This document shows positions 24,396 to 37,263 of a stretch of DNA of 64,000 nt, piece after piece; the stretch's first letter is position 1, and the number at the start of each line of letters is the position of its first letter. Origin of the DNA: Phragmites australis. Its lineage: Eukaryota > Streptophyta > Magnoliopsida > Poales > Poaceae. The translations under genes and the position numbers were made by a program. The stretch lies in contig NC_084940.1 in assembly GCF_958298935.1 (NCBI RefSeq), positions 22,501,146 through 22,565,145 on the forward strand. Reading direction: 5' to 3'. The notes under the pieces were generated by a model. The model did not search any database. It was not told the DNA's origin and saw only the letters and a list, made by a program, of their open reading frames with translations.

Positions 24396-25722
24396 GAAAT
24401 ACAATAATATATGCTTTAAGGCTTAATATGGAATAGTTGTCTAACACAATTCTTTTGCATAAAAGTGACATTGAATTGAATACATTAAATAGATTGCATA
24501 TGAAACTTAACTACCACATGGTCAAGAAAAAAATTAACCATCACAGTTGTGATTAAGCAACATTTTATATCTCAACAACATAATTGCTATCAAATAATAC
24601 ACAACCAACATTGTACCCCATCTCATTGTTCCTCATGCTACCTCGCCTCTCCCATCTTCGGTGGCTCTACCGAGTGGGGGCCACCCCTCACTTGCTCAGT
24701 TGCTATATGGTTAGGATTGGATGAAACCTGAACCCTAAACCCACCTTGAACCCTAAACACATATCTCAGCGTTGCTAGGGAAGATCTATGGATTGTCAAC
24801 ATCGCTTGAAGGTCCGAAGGATTTCTTATTTTTTTGTCGACTAAAAATAGACAAAACTAAAAAAAGTTTCCTTTTTTTCGGAAGGGGCTGGAAGCCCAAT
24901 TATATTAAAGGAGCACGATACAACACCCCTATTTTACAGAAGTCACCCTAGAAAAGACCAAATTATAATCAGGTCCAGAACCACTCTTCTAGGAGCATCA
25001 TCGTCCAATCCGTGCGGCACCCGCCACCTTGTTGGAGATGGAGAAGAGACGTCCAGGCCAAGATTCAGAAGCCACAGCCAAGGATCCCAAGGAGACATCA
25101 AACTTTGTTTAGTTGCAAAACATCCCCCCTCTGGTGCACATCGGCCGTCAACCTCAGTGCCTTGGGCAAGCAAGAAACCAACGCTAACGACAAGGTCAAT
25201 AGCCCAGATAGAAGGTCCACCGCCGTCGCGAAGTTGAAAACTTGGAAAGCGAATCCAACACCGCCTTGGACATCCCCGAAGGAAGCAACGATAACCCAGA
25301 AAAAAAGGAACTCAAAGCAGTGGAGCAGATCTTCTGCCCCAACCGCTAAAAGAGTAGGTAGAACATACCTCAGCCTCTCCAAACCTGAATCGATGCCGAG
25401 GACAATGCCATCACTAGAGAAGAGACGGAGGATGCCAAAATCCCCACTCCACACCGTTGACATGGGGAAACCTAAAGCTACCCTACCTAGAACTATCCTA
25501 GACTAGGAGCTATATACACCGGCTATAGGGGAACGGGTCCCTCACCCTCACCGATGCCGACCGGAAGCCGGAAGGAGGGGAGGGACCGGATCTGGCCCAA
25601 GACGGATCCACAACTCTGGAATTCGAAACAAATCGAGCCCAAGCCAAACAGAGGTCGTCCGATCCACATCCAACACGCTGAAATCATCCCACCATCTCGC
25701 ACGACATTTTTGCATACCCCCC
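24396..25722. other. Unclassified repeat, no gene supported
   Basis: The left part is AT-rich and featureless. From 24867 a T-rich tract followed by GGAAGGGGCTGGAAGCCC begins a moderately GC-rich block to 25720 that looks like transposon untranslated sequence. Open frames on both strands (25012-25506, 25098-25463) have no recognisable domain and I do not call them genes. Confidence 0.4.
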
Positions 25723-27793
25723 TGTCATGTCCCAAATTCCATAATCGCGTGATTAAGCTTAATCATGCATCATTAGCGTCATAATTATTTTTGAGGTAAA
25801 TTATTTTGGCATACTAGAGCACTTTGTTTGAAATCAATTAGATGAGGGAAAGAAATTCGGGAGAGAAAAGAATTAAATTCGCAGTTAAAATAGACTTCTT
25901 TCTCTCTAACATGTGGGACCCACCCGGCCCCACCATCTCTCCCTCCACTTGGGCAGCAGCCCCACCTGCTCCCTCACTCCCACTCACGTGCCTCTCTCCT
26001 CTCCCAACCAGCCAAAGCAAGGGACCAAGAGCTCACTCTCCCTCTCACTCCCTCTCTCCTTTCTCCCTCAAATCCGCGCTCTAGGAGCCGAATCAAGATA
26101 TGCATGTGGTACCATTGCGATCACAAGCTCACAAGCATTCCATTCCTCCAATTTGTTTGCTCATTCCCGAAGGATTTGAGCCGATTTGGATGTCTTTTGG
26201 TGTTAGGGTTGAAAAGTGAAGAACACCAGAGTTCTTCGATTTCCCACCATTTTCTTCTTCTCCCGGCAGTCCCCAACCTTGGCAAAGCACCTTGGATAAG
26301 TCCTCTAGGCTTCCCATGGCTTAGATATACATTTGGTTGGTCGAAATCCGAATTTAGAGCTAGGTGGTGAAGTTTGGGCATTTTTGGATGTTTTAGACCT
26401 AATTTGAGGAATTAGATGAATTTGAGTTAGGAATGGAGTTTCTAGATTGTTAAATGAGTTCTATAACCCTTGAACTAGCTCAAACATGTTCCCTTTTGGT
26501 TTGGAGAAGATCGCAATTCGTTCTGGACAATTTTCCCCTCAAAACAGTCCAGTTTTAGAGCTTCCCCAGAGTATCCGGCCTTCCCCGGAGTCTCCGGGTG
26601 AGCCCCAGCAGAAAATAACCGAGAGGGTGCTGCCGGAGAGTCTCCCGGAGTCTCTGGTACCCCAGAGTATCCAGCCTTCACCGGAGTATCCGGGTGCACT
26701 GTTTATCAACCTATGCTGATAACTTGTAAAATTCATAATTAATTCATACGAACTCCAAAAAATCATGAAACTAATTTTTTTGGTTTCATAATAAACTACT
26801 ATATCTATTAAAAATATCCCTAGCTATTAAATGTCGAATTAAATTTTTGAGGCTAATTAATTAGGCTTAAGCTTCATTAATTCATCATTAATTCTTTACA
26901 AGTCCAAAATTGATGAAACTAATTTTGCTAGTTTTATTATGACTTGTTATAGCTAGGAAAAATGTTTTCCTACATTTTAAAGCATATTTTCATGGCATTT
27001 CATCATTTGCACCTTGTAACTTAGATTGTTGTATTTCATTTATGTTTATCATTGCACGCGTTATATTTCTTAGAACACACCGATCCATCAATCCCGGAGA
27101 CCGAGGTTGACCCCGAGGCGCTGCACCTTTGTGAACCAGTGCATCAAGGCAAGCAACTAACATATTTCACCCATGTCAAATTTGGAAGTCTCAATTGATG
27201 AATATGCTTATGTATGTATGCATGTGTCGGGTACCCTTGGGTAGAACCTATGCCGATTACATATTTCTACCTTGGTCAATTGTTCAAGTAATTTCCTTGT
27301 AGCCTAGAGATGGTGTTATGTCTAGGTACGAGTACGATATACATGTTTAGCAATGCTTATGTCTTTCGGTAGAAATCGAACGACGGTGTTTTCTGTTGTT
27401 TGTGAGTATAGGGATTACTATTGATTACAAATACATGCTGTTGGTGAGTGATGAGTATGAGACAAGATGTGAGCGGTGTTAGGGGTGTCGTCTGCCTCGG
27501 TGGAAAGTCCAGGGGGCAGGTCGGGAGAGGAAACCCGAGCACCATAGATCGCTTGCATCGTTTAAGGCCGTCCGTCGGTATCGTTGGCTTTAACACTTAC
27601 CTTACTCACCACATGTCGATCTAATGGTAAGGTGAGTCGAATACCTTCGCAGCTGTGGCTTTGTGGGCGTGAACATCGACGGTGTGAGCGGGCGGGCTTG
27701 TAAGCGGTACTAGTTTGCTCCGGGAGTAGTTCTAGTATCGCCACGCCGAGCGATACATGCCCCACACGGTTGGGGCTAGTTGGGAAAGGTTGT

Positions 27794-30700
27794 TGTGAGG
27801 AACCGTCCAAATAGTATTCTAATTAATCATCAGGAGGATTATTATTCATAATCACAACCTCGACGATTAACCAGAATACCATTCCGGTAGTCCCGGCACG
27901 TGTTTTGTGCCCAGGATCGGAACACATGCCTTCCAACTCAAATATCACAACACAGTTTAATAGAGAGCAAATAATTAAACTGGATTACCATTGTTAAACA
28001 AGCAACTGTTTCCACAATTTACAACAAAAGAGGAACAACAACAACTACTACGCAGCGGAAGAAAAACCTATACAACAAAAGAGTATGGAGCCGTATGCCC
28101 TTAGGCTCCATACCAAAAGCGCCGGAGTTCGGAGTAGAAGGTGCTACTCCTGCCCGCCACCCTGATCGGCAGGCACAAAGTAGCCGAACACTGCCTCATC
28201 TTCGCCGATCTGCGAACCTGAAAGCAACTTAAGGGCAGCACCCTTAGTACGAAGGTACTAGCAAGTCTTACACAGTATGAGTATATATATTCTCGACTCC
28301 AAGGATCATGCATTTAAAGCTGTAGCAAGGATTAAGACATGTTTAAGTTCATTAAGCGGTAAGCAACCTAGACTCTAGGTGTAAGCAACTGACTTAACCA
28401 ACCACCGACTCAAACCCTGCCAACCAACTGATCAAAACAGATATATAACAACAAGTGTATAAAAGCAAACCATTCCCACCAAACCACCAACCACATACCG
28501 ACCAAGCCACCCCAATCCAACCATGCCACAACCCACATCGAAACTCTACGACCAAAACATGGTCGCTCGGTGGAGATAAGCGATAGCGATGCTCATGACC
28601 GAGAGCGCGGCAGTTCGAACTGATTATACACCCTGCAGGGGGATACTCCTGGACCCACACGACACAGGGACCATACGGCTTGTGCCACCCGCTAAGATGC
28701 ACACAAGGGGGTACCCGTGACAACCTTTCCCAACCAGGCCCAACCATGTGGATCAACCATAGCTCGACGAGGCGGTATTAGAACTACTCCCCGAGCAAAC
28801 TAATACCGCTAAAAGCCCGGACTCAAACCGGACTCACACCGTCTATGACGAGGCCCACATGACCACGTCTGCGAAGGTAATCAGCTCGCCTACCATTATA
28901 TCAGCATGTGGTGAGTAAGATATGTGCTAAAGCCGACTACACCGATGATCGGTGCTTAACCGGTGCAAGCGGTCTACGGTGTCCGGGTTCCCTCCCCGAA
29001 CTGCCTGAGGACTCCTCGTGAGCAGATGACACCCCTAACACCGCCCACACCTCGTCTCAACTCACCACTCACCAAACCGACTCATCATCAACACAACCAT
29101 AAGTGTGAACAAGTAATAAGTCCTAGGCTCACGACAACGGTGGACGCCGTCGTCGACTTCTACCGGAAAGCCTAAGTACCACTAAGCATAGCGAACTAAA
29201 ATTAGACCGCGACGACACCACTAGGCTCCTAGGAACAACACATGACACGTGACCGAAATGGGATAATGCATCGGCATAGGTTCTACCCAACTCGATACCC
29301 GACACATGCAATGTATACATAAGCGTAGATAACATATTAAATTTTCAAGTAGACACGGTGCAATATGAACGATGCTTGCCTTGCTGCCCTGGAAAGGTGG
29401 GACGCCTCACGATCGCCCACGGCCTCCGGGATCGACGGATCGGCGTTCACTACAGAGAGCAACGCGTGCAATGTAATGAGCATGTATGAAATGCGACCAT
29501 GTAAGAAAAATATGCTCCACAATACATGACAACATTATTCCAAGATCGTACTGTCCAAACCAAAATTTTCCAAGTGGTCTCAAAAAGTTTGGAGTTCCTA
29601 CGAATTAACTACGAATTTTACAAGCTATCAGCTATCAGGAAAGCCTGATAAACCGTGCTCGGGGTGCCCGGAATGAACAGTACTCGCGGGTACCCGGGAT
29701 AAACAGTACCCGGGGGTGCTCGGGGTGAACAGTACCCGGGGGTGCTCGGGGTGAACGGTACCCGGGGTGCTCGGGTGAACCGTACCCGGGGCGGGTGAAC
29801 AGTACCCGGGGTCCTCGGGATCGACCGTGCTCGGGTGCTCGGGGTGAACAGTACAGGGGTGCTCGGGGTCCTCGGGATCGACCGTGCTCGGGTGCTCGGG
29901 GTAAACAGTACAGGGGTGCTCGGGTGCTCGGGTGAACAGTACCCGGGGGTGCTCCGGAGTGCTCGGGTGAACAGTACCCGGGCCCTCGGGTGAACAGTAC
30001 CCGGGGTGCTCGGGAGTGCTCGGGGTGAACTGTGCTCGTGCTCAGGTGAACAGTACCCGCGGTTCTCGGTGAACAGTACCAGGGGTGCTCGGGAGTGCTC
30101 GGGGTGAACTGTGCTCGTGCTCGGGTGAACAGTACTCGGCGCTACAGTACTCATCCTCGCGCAGCTCCAGAACAGCAGCCATTACGAAGGGAAAAACTGG
30201 GCTAAACTAACCTGGGAGTCTCTCTAAATCAAAAGTAAAAATGCCTAGAAGGGTGTACAGGGTCTAGACTTTGCTCAACCGCCTAGCAACATGATTCCTA
30301 ACTCAAATCCACATAAATCCTCATTTGTTCCCAGACTGCAGAACCTTAAGAACTTTGCAACGCTAGTTCCAGATTCAAGATCTATCCAACCAAAAATGAG
30401 CATACATGCCATGGGAGTCTAGCAGACTCACCCAAGGTCCTTTGCTGAGGTTGGTGACCGCCAGTTGAAGGAGGAAACGACGGAAAATGGCTTGGAGAAG
30501 AGAGGAAAAACTGCTGCTTCCTTGCTTCTCCCAAAGAACACCAAACAAGTTCAGAACCAGCTCGAATTCTTTCGGGGAAACTGAAAATGAATTGGATGGA
30601 CGAGTAGTCCTTGAGCTGGTGGTCACGTGAGTACCACATACGTACCTTGATCTTGCTCCCAGAGGTAGGGATCCAAAAGGGGAAAAAGGGAGCCTAAGAG

Positions 30701-31023
30701 AGAGTGAGAGACAGCCAACTCCAACTTGCTTCCTCAAAAAGCCTTATCTGGTGGAGTGGGTGAGTAGTACGTATGGGCAAGCTTTTTAGGGGGAGAGAGA
30801 GTGTTGTTGCCCACCTATAGAGAGATATTTTCCACCCAAGTGGGCCCCATTTACCTAGAGGAAAGTCCAGACTTGCTTCTAGCTCTTTTATTTCTCTTAG
30901 TTTTTCCTTCTCCCACCTCATTGATTCAAAGTGAGGTGCTCCAGTGACCCAAACTGGAACATGAAGCTGAAATTGCATGTTTTTAGGATTAAAACACACA
31001 ATTACGGATTTTAGGGCGTGACA
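27794..31023 (-). repeat. 3' LTR of the Tekay element, full length
   Basis: 3230 bp, TG...CA in element orientation. It contains a GC-rich minisatellite at about 29640-30140. The only long frames inside are repeat translations. Confidence 0.88.
29640..30140. repeat. GC-rich minisatellite in the Tekay LTR
   Basis: Irregular tandem repeat built from words such as GTGCTCGGG, GTGAACAGTACCCGGG and GGTGCTCGGGGTGAACAGT in varying order, about 500 bp. The 178-residue frame across it on the minus strand is an artefact of the repeat. The related LTR at 25723 has a shorter array at 26565-26700 with a different unit (CCGGAGTATCCGG type). Confidence 0.85.
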
Positions 31024-31132
31024 AACCTTCCCCCCTAAAAAGAATCTCGTCCCGAGATTCAGTATGAGTCGGGGAGAGAACGATGAGCACACTCATGTGA
31101 GAGATTCCAAATATGCCATATTACGACATCTT

Positions 31133-34100
31133 TCACAAGTCCTCAAAGAACTCAGGATACTCGGAGCGGAGCTTATCTTCCCGCTCCCATGTCGCTTCAG
31201 CTTCTGTATGGTGGCTCCATTGGACTTTCAGGAATTTGATAGAATGGCGCCGTGTCTTGCGCTCGGCTTCATCCAAGATACAAATTGGTCGCTCACAATA
31301 TGTCAAATCCGGTTGCAACTCTTGGGGTGCAATATCAACGAGTTCCATCGGGACTCGGAGACACTTCTTCAATTGTGACACATGGAACACATTGTGTACG
31401 GCGGAGAGAGATGGAGGCAAGTCCAACTGGTACGCGACCTCCCCACGCCGAGCAAGAATCTGAAATGGGCCAACATACCGAGGCGCCAATTTGCCTCGGA
31501 CTTGGAATCGACGAACGCCTTTGAGAGGTGAGACCTTCAGGTACACGTGATCCCCCACCTCAAATGTGAGCTCTCGGCGACGTCGATCCGCATAGCTCTT
31601 CTGCCTAGACTGGGCCGTGAGAATACTCCTGCGGATATTCTGGACATGGTCTTCTGCCTCCTTGACCAAATCCGGACCCAGAAAAGCCCGCTCACCGGAT
31701 TCAGACCAATTCAGCGGCGTACGGCACCTCCGACCATAAAGGGCCTCGAATGGCGCCATCCCAATACTAGCCTGGAAACTGTTGTTATACGAAAATTCCG
31801 CGAACGGCAGGCATATGTCCCACCTCTTCCCATAAGTGAGCACACAAGCACGGAGCATATCTTCGAGAATCTGATTTACCCTCTCCGTCTGACCATCCGT
31901 CTGCGGGTGATACGTCGTGCTGTGGAACAATTCGGTTTCCATAGCCTCCTGGAAACTTCTCCAGAAATGAGAAGTAAACTGTGTACCCCGATCAGAAACG
32001 ATCTTCTTCGGCACTCCATGGAGACAAACTATTCTAGTGAGATACAACTCCGCATACTGCTTAGCAGAATAAGTGGTCCTGACAGGAAGGAAATGCGCGG
32101 ACTTTGTCAACCGGTCCACGATGACCCAAATAGAGTCATACCCACTCGAAGTCTTCGGTAAGCCGGTAATGAAATCCATCCCAACTTCTTCCCACTTCCA
32201 AGATGGAATGGGCAAAGGCTGGAGTGTGCCGGCAGGCTTGATGTGTTCAGCCTTCACCCTTCGGCAGACGTCGCACTCAGACACATACCTAGCAATCTCC
32301 CGCTTCATGCGAGTCCACCAGAAACGGGGTTTCAAATCCTGATACATCTTCGTACTGCCAGGGTGAATGGATAGCAACGAATCATGAGCCTCATCAAGGA
32401 TCTTCTTCCTCAGCGCCTCGACCCTCGGAACCACTAGACGGTCCCCAAACCAGATAACGCCTTGATCATCCTCAGTAAAGCACAAGGCCTGTCCGATCTT
32501 CCTCTTCTCTCGAATTCGGGCCATACCCTTATCATCCCTCTGTGCAGCCTTAATCTCATCAATGAGCGTGGACTTGATTTCGAGATTGGCAATAAAACCG
32601 TCCGGCACCATATCAAGCCCAAGACGCCGGAAATCGTCGCATAACGTGGAATCCATCGGCGAGGCTACAAGACAGTGACAATGAGCCCTTCGACTCAAAG
32701 CATCGGCGACCACATTCGCCTTGCCAGGATGGTAGTGAACCTCCAGTTCGTAGTCTTTGATCAACTCAAGCCACCTGCGCTGCCTCATGTTCAAATCTGA
32801 CTGCGTGAAGATGTACTTCAGGCTCTTGTGATCCGTGTAGATACGGCACAAGTTGCCCATCAAGTAGTGGCGCCACATCTTCAGAGCGTGCACGACAGCT
32901 GCAAGTTCAAGATCATGTGTCGGATAGTTCTCCTCGTGACGCTTCAGCTGTCGGGATGCATATGCAACGACTCGGTCCTCCTGCATCAAAACACAGCCGA
33001 GACCGATGCCGGACGCGTCGCAATACACATCAAATCCTCTGGTCACATCAGGTTGAGCAAGCACTGGAGCGGTCGTGAGCAGCTTCTTCAATGTCTGGAA
33101 GGCAGACTCACAGGCATCTGACCACTCAAACACGCTGCCTTGCTTCAACAATTGAGTCATCGGCTTCGCAACCTTGGAGAAGTTCTCGATGAACCGACGG
33201 TAATAGCCTGCAAGTCCAAGAAAACTCCGGATCTCACTGACATTCTGGGGCTGAACCCAGTCGAGCACATCCTGCACCTTGCTCGGGTCAACTGCCACTC
33301 CGTTCTCTGATAGAACATGTCCCAGAAAAGCCACCTCCCTGAGCCAGAACTCACACTTGCTGAACTTGGCATACAGCTGATGCTCCCGGAGCCTGCCCAG
33401 AACAATACGGAGGTGCCCAATGTGCTCTTGTTCAGTCTTGGAGTATATCAGAATGTCGTCGATGAAAACAATGACAAACTTGTCCAACTCCTCCATGAAT
33501 ACCGAGTTCATGAGGTACATAAAGAAAGCCGGCGCATTAGTCAAGCCAAACGACATAATGGTGAACTCATACAAGCCGTATCGAGTAGAGAACGCTGTCT
33601 TTGGAATATCCTCTGGTCGGACCTTGATCTGGTGATAGCCCAGCCTCAAGTCAATCTTTGAGAAGACTCGGGCTCCAGTCAACTGATCAAACAAGATGTC
33701 AATCCTAGGAAGCGGATACACATTCTTCACCGTGACTGCATTCAGCGGACGGTAATCAACACACATCCGGAGAGTGTCGTCCTTCTTCTTCACGAATAGA
33801 GCCGAGCATCCCCAAGGTGAGGAACTAGGACGAATGAAACCCTTCGCCAGCAGCTCCTGGATCTGCTTCTTTAGCTCAACTAGCTCAACCGGCGACATCT
33901 TGTACATCTTCTTCGAAACCGGGGCCGCACCGGGCACGAGATCAATAGAGAACTCCACTGCCCTACCAGGCGGCATTCCAGGTAACTCATCCGGAAAGAT
34001 ATCCGGAAATTCCCACACCACAGGAATGGTCTCCATAATCCTGGTGGGGACAGCCTTTACGGCGAACAGGCAGGATTTGACATCCTCTAGCTTTAACTGG

Positions 34101-35593
34101 ACCCGAGTACCCGACAGACCATTGAGGGTGACGGTCCGCCGAGCACAGTCCAACACAGCCTTGTTCTTGGAGAGCCAATTCATTCCCAGAATAACATCAA
34201 TTCCCTTCGAGTTCATCACTAACAGATTGACAAAGAAGGGAACTCCGTTGACAATTACCGCCGCTTTATTCACACACTGGTTAATTAAAACTTTGGCCCC
34301 TGGGGCGTCTATAAGGTACGGCGTGTGGGTAGCACTGACTCTCAACCCACTTTCCCAAACATAATCCGAAGATATAAAGGAGTGAGAGGCTCCTGAATCA
34401 AACAAAACCACTGCAGAAAAGATGTCAGAGTTGAAACTCATATCCAACGTACCCATTAGGACGGTGTCACCCTCCTGAACCTCGTCGGCGGTAGTGTGGT
34501 GAGCTCGACCACGCTTGGGAACGTGAGTCGCCTGCGAAGACTGCGGTGCTGACTGAGCCGGCGATGGTCGCGGGGCACTCACCGCGGCTGCTGGCCTCGG
34601 ATACGGGCACTCCCTCGAGAAATGGCCGACGCGGCCGCAGTTGAAGCACGGACCGCCTGAGCCACCGGTCACGCTCACTTGGGAGCCGGCGGGTCGTGCA
34701 GCCTGCCCTTGTGGGGCGGAGAACGCAGGACGTGGTACAAACCACATCGGTCGTGGGTAGCCAGCCGACGGCACCTGAAACTGTGGAGGCTGACTCTCAG
34801 TGCGGGCGCGCTGCGAGCTCCCACCCACAGAAGACGAGGAACCCCTCTTCCGCCTCTTCTCCTCTTGGTGGCTCTTATACTTGAGCTCCACCGTGATCGA
34901 CGTGCTTACCAACTCGTTGAAGTCGGCGAACCTATGCGCGGACAACCGGTCCTGCATCTTCGAGTTCAGGCCATTCACAAAGCGGCGCTGCTTGCGCGCA
35001 TCCGTGCTGACCTCCTCGGTAGCATATTGTGCAAGGTGGTTGAACACCTGCACGTACTCCATCACCGCCCGACCTCCTTGCTTGAGGTCCTCAAACTCCC
35101 GCCTCTTAGCCTCCATGAGGCCACTCGGTATGTGAAATGAGCGGAAGGCCTCGCGAAACTCCGCCCATGACACGCGGTGATCGGCGGGGTGCATGGCCAG
35201 AAAGCCGGACCACCACGCACCCACCGGGCCCTGAAGCTGATGGGCGGCGAAGAGCGCCTTCTCGTGATCCTCACAGTGAAGAAGGGCGAGCTTCTGCTCG
35301 ATCGTCCGGAGCCAGTGATCAGCATCCAGGGGATCCTCAGCTCGCGAGAAGACCGGCGGCTGAGTCCGCAAAAAGTCCGAGAAGTCGTCTCGGCGCACGG
35401 CCCCACCTCCTCCATGAGGAGCCGCGTTGCGCACGAGAGCCTCCAGGAGCGCTTGGTTCGTCTGGAGGAGAGCGTGATTCGCTTGGCGGTTCTGCTCGAT
35501 TTGCATGAGCACATCCGCCATGGTCGGCGGTGGAGGAGGGTTATTCTGACCAGAACCCTCCGGGACCTCCCCACTACGCCGAGTGACAACCAT
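31133..35593 (-). CDS. Tekay gag-pol polyprotein with chromodomain
   Basis: Single uninterrupted frame; it is open from an ATG at 35650 (1505 residues), but the likely start is the ATG at 35593 (MVVTRRSG), which begins a typical gag. In 1505-residue numbering the features are: gag core ~90-270, CCHC knuckle 335-348 ([14 protein letters not shown]), protease FDSGASHSF with D418, and RT with FIDD at 729-732. RNase H CDAS is near 877. The integrase zinc site is H1089, H1096, C1126 and C1129, its catalytic residues are D1159, D1220 and E1256, and a GPF box lies near 1394. A C-terminal chromodomain at ~1454-1505 has the VQW...EATWERED pattern. A C-terminal chromodomain marks it as a chromovirus, and the gag start and LTR termini fit the Tekay/Del clade. 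All catalytic residues are present, so the proteins should be functional if the copy is transcribed. Confidence 0.92.
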   Translation of the reverse strand: MVVTRRSGEVPEGSGQNNPPPPPTMADVLMQIEQNRQANHALLQTNQALLEALVRNAAPHGGGGAVRRDDFSDFLRTQPPVFSRAEDPLDADHWLRTIEQKLALLHCEDHEKALFAAHQLQGPVGAWWSGFLAMHPADHRVSWAEFREAFRSFHIPSGLMEAKRREFEDLKQGGRAVMEYVQVFNHLAQYATEEVSTDARKQRRFVNGLNSKMQDRLSAHRFADFNELVSTSITVELKYKSHQEEKRRKRGSSSSVGGSSQRARTESQPPQFQVPSAGYPRPMWFVPRPAFSAPQGQAARPAGSQVSVTGGSGGPCFNCGRVGHFSRECPYPRPAAAVSAPRPSPAQSAPQSSQATHVPKRGRAHHTTADEVQEGDTVLMGTLDMSFNSDIFSAVVLFDSGASHSFISSDYVWESGLRVSATHTPYLIDAPGAKVLINQCVNKAAVIVNGVPFFVNLLVMNSKGIDVILGMNWLSKNKAVLDCARRTVTLNGLSGTRVQLKLEDVKSCLFAVKAVPTRIMETIPVVWEFPDIFPDELPGMPPGRAVEFSIDLVPGAAPVSKKMYKMSPVELVELKKQIQELLAKGFIRPSSSPWGCSALFVKKKDDTLRMCVDYRPLNAVTVKNVYPLPRIDILFDQLTGARVFSKIDLRLGYHQIKVRPEDIPKTAFSTRYGLYEFTIMSFGLTNAPAFFMYLMNSVFMEELDKFVIVFIDDILIYSKTEQEHIGHLRIVLGRLREHQLYAKFSKCEFWLREVAFLGHVLSENGVAVDPSKVQDVLDWVQPQNVSEIRSFLGLAGYYRRFIENFSKVAKPMTQLLKQGSVFEWSDACESAFQTLKKLLTTAPVLAQPDVTRGFDVYCDASGIGLGCVLMQEDRVVAYASRQLKRHEENYPTHDLELAAVVHALKMWRHYLMGNLCRIYTDHKSLKYIFTQSDLNMRQRRWLELIKDYELEVHYHPGKANVVADALSRRAHCHCLVASPMDSTLCDDFRRLGLDMVPDGFIANLEIKSTLIDEIKAAQRDDKGMARIREKRKIGQALCFTEDDQGVIWFGDRLVVPRVEALRKKILDEAHDSLLSIHPGSTKMYQDLKPRFWWTRMKREIARYVSECDVCRRVKAEHIKPAGTLQPLPIPSWKWEEVGMDFITGLPKTSSGYDSIWVIVDRLTKSAHFLPVRTTYSAKQYAELYLTRIVCLHGVPKKIVSDRGTQFTSHFWRSFQEAMETELFHSTTYHPQTDGQTERVNQILEDMLRACVLTYGKRWDICLPFAEFSYNNSFQASIGMAPFEALYGRRCRTPLNWSESGERAFLGPDLVKEAEDHVQNIRRSILTAQSRQKSYADRRRRELTFEVGDHVYLKVSPLKGVRRFQVRGKLAPRYVGPFQILARRGEVAYQLDLPPSLSAVHNVFHVSQLKKCLRVPMELVDIAPQELQPDLTYCERPICILDEAERKTRRHSIKFLKVQWSHHTEAEATWEREDKLRSEYPEFFEDL

Positions 35594-36370
35594 TCTTGAA
35601 AGGTAAAATAAAAAGGGGGAAACGTCAAATTCCGACTCAGCATAATGCATTCGCCGGATATATTGTTAGAATCCCGTAATACATGTACAAATATGAATGC
35701 ATGCATGAATGCCATGAAATGATGCATGCTCGAACCTAGCTACCGCTTCTTTCTCAAAATAAGAACCGCACCTGCAAGCATCAGAATCACAGGCAGTTTA
35801 TAACATCCAGAACGTACCCTTCGCGCTAGAAAGAGTAAGAGCGCGAACGGCCCTTGTACCACATGCCGTACAAGCGACAATCCATACGTCGACAACGACG
35901 TATTCACTTCCCGTAGACCCTACGGGACATCTCGTGTAATCGCCACACGAGTAGACGACCATGTCTCCCATCGCATGGTGGATGTTCATACGCTATTGCT
36001 AGCGTATTCACTTCCCGTACGGATCACCGTACGGAACATGCCGGGCCCCTGCCTCGCATCCGACTGAGCCCTCGGTGATTAACCGCCACCGAGCGTCGTA
36101 CCTTACCTTCCGACGATGCAAAGCCGAAGATGCAATGCTCAACATGAATCAATGCAGGGTCGAAAGCAAAACAATGTGGTATAAGACATATAAACGTCAC
36201 TCATAATACGCATTTTAACTTAGGGGCATAAACGATAGCAGTTTAATACATATTAGACATGAAGAGGCATAAACATAAATCATGGGTTATTTAGGTGAAG
36301 TTGTCGACTTACTAAACAACGCACTAATTATGTTTAGGCTACTAAATTAAACCAGGCTCTGATACCAAGC
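35594..36370 (-). other. Tekay leader and primer-binding site
   Basis: Leader between gag and 5' LTR, non-coding. TGGTATCAGAGC on the minus strand (about 36358-36369) next to the LTR is the canonical plant retrotransposon initiator-tRNA-Met site. Confidence 0.8.
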
Positions 36371-36593
36371 TGTGAGGAACCGTCCAAATAGTATTCTAAT
36401 TAATCATCAGGAGGATTATTATTCATAATCACAACCTCGACGATTAACCAGAATACCATTCCGGTAGTCCCGGCACGTGTTTTGTGCCCAGGATCGGAAC
36501 ACATGCCTTCCAACTCAAATATCACAACACAGTTTAATAGAGAGCAAATAATTAAACTGGATTACCATTGTTAAACAAGCAACTGTTTCCACA
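36371..36593 (-). repeat. Truncated 223-bp 5' LTR of the Tekay element
   Basis: Identical by eye to 27794-28016. Its outer end reads TGTGGAAAC in element orientation and abuts the target duplication GTTGT directly. It lacks the U3 promoter part of the LTR. Confidence 0.88.
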
Positions 36594-37263
36594 GTTGTCA
36601 CGGGTACCCCCTTGTGTGCACTTTAGCGAGTGGCACAAGCCGTATGGTCCTCGTGTCATGTGGGTCCAGGAGTATCCCCCTGCAGGGTTTATAAACAGTT
36701 CAAACTGTCGCGCTCTCGGTCATGAGCATGCTATTGTTTCATCCGTATCGGTCGTAGAGGTTCGTTGTGGATTTGTGGTGGTGGTATGGATATGGTGGTT
36801 ATGTGGGTCTGGTCAAAGTTGGTACTTGTTATACTTTTGATACACATGTTGATTACAATTACTTATGTTCAGTTGGTGATGCAGGGTAGTGTCATATATG
36901 TTGGTCAAGTTAGTTGTACACACATATGTCTAGGTTGCTTACCGCTTTAATTCACTTAACCATGTTTAATCCTTGCTACCAGCTAATGCATGATCCTTGG
37001 AGTCGAGCTATGTATATGTGCTCTATATTGTGTAAAACTTGCGAGTACCTTCGTACTCAGGGTGCTGCCCTTAAGTTGATGCAGGTTCGCAGGTCAGCGA
37101 GGAAGAGGCGGTGTTTGGCTACTTTGTGCCTGCCGATCAGGGTGGCGGGCAGGAGTAGCACATTCTACTCCGAACTCAGTGTTTTGGTATGGAGCCTAAG
37201 GGCATGTGGCTTCATATCCTTTTGTTGTATAGTTTATTTTCTTCCGCTGCGTAGTCTCCTTTG

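Larger units (their letters stand above)
27794..36593 (-). mobile_element. Tekay chromovirus with intact gag-pol and asymmetric LTRs
   Basis: The element is inserted into the older Tekay LTR and flanked by a perfect TSD GTTGT (27789-27793 and 36594-36598); removing it restores the host LTR exactly. The 3' LTR (27794-31023) is 3230 bp, starting TGTCACGCCC in element orientation. It is preceded by a PPT (31024-31038) and ends CCTCACA. The 5' LTR is only 223 bp (36371-36593) and corresponds to the last 223 bp of the 3' LTR, identical by eye. The PBS TGGTATCAGAGC (initiator tRNA-Met type) is just inside at about 36358-36369. Identity of the shared LTR part and the unbroken 1505-residue frame point to a very recent insertion. 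Confidence 0.9.

Noticed and set aside
24727..24763. Two CCCTAAAC words resembling plant telomere repeat
   Set aside because: Only two scattered copies, no tandem array; chance occurrence.
25012..25506. 164-residue basic frame and its opposite-strand partner
   Set aside because: No ATG in good context, no domain, and repeat-like surroundings.
29618..30154. 178-residue Pro/Ser/Thr-rich frame on the minus strand
   Set aside because: It is a direct translation of the LTR minisatellite; no ATG-supported gene and no conserved domain.
31547..35599. Long plus-strand frames opposite the Tekay gag-pol
   Set aside because: They are shadows of the real minus-strand polyprotein, which has all catalytic motifs.
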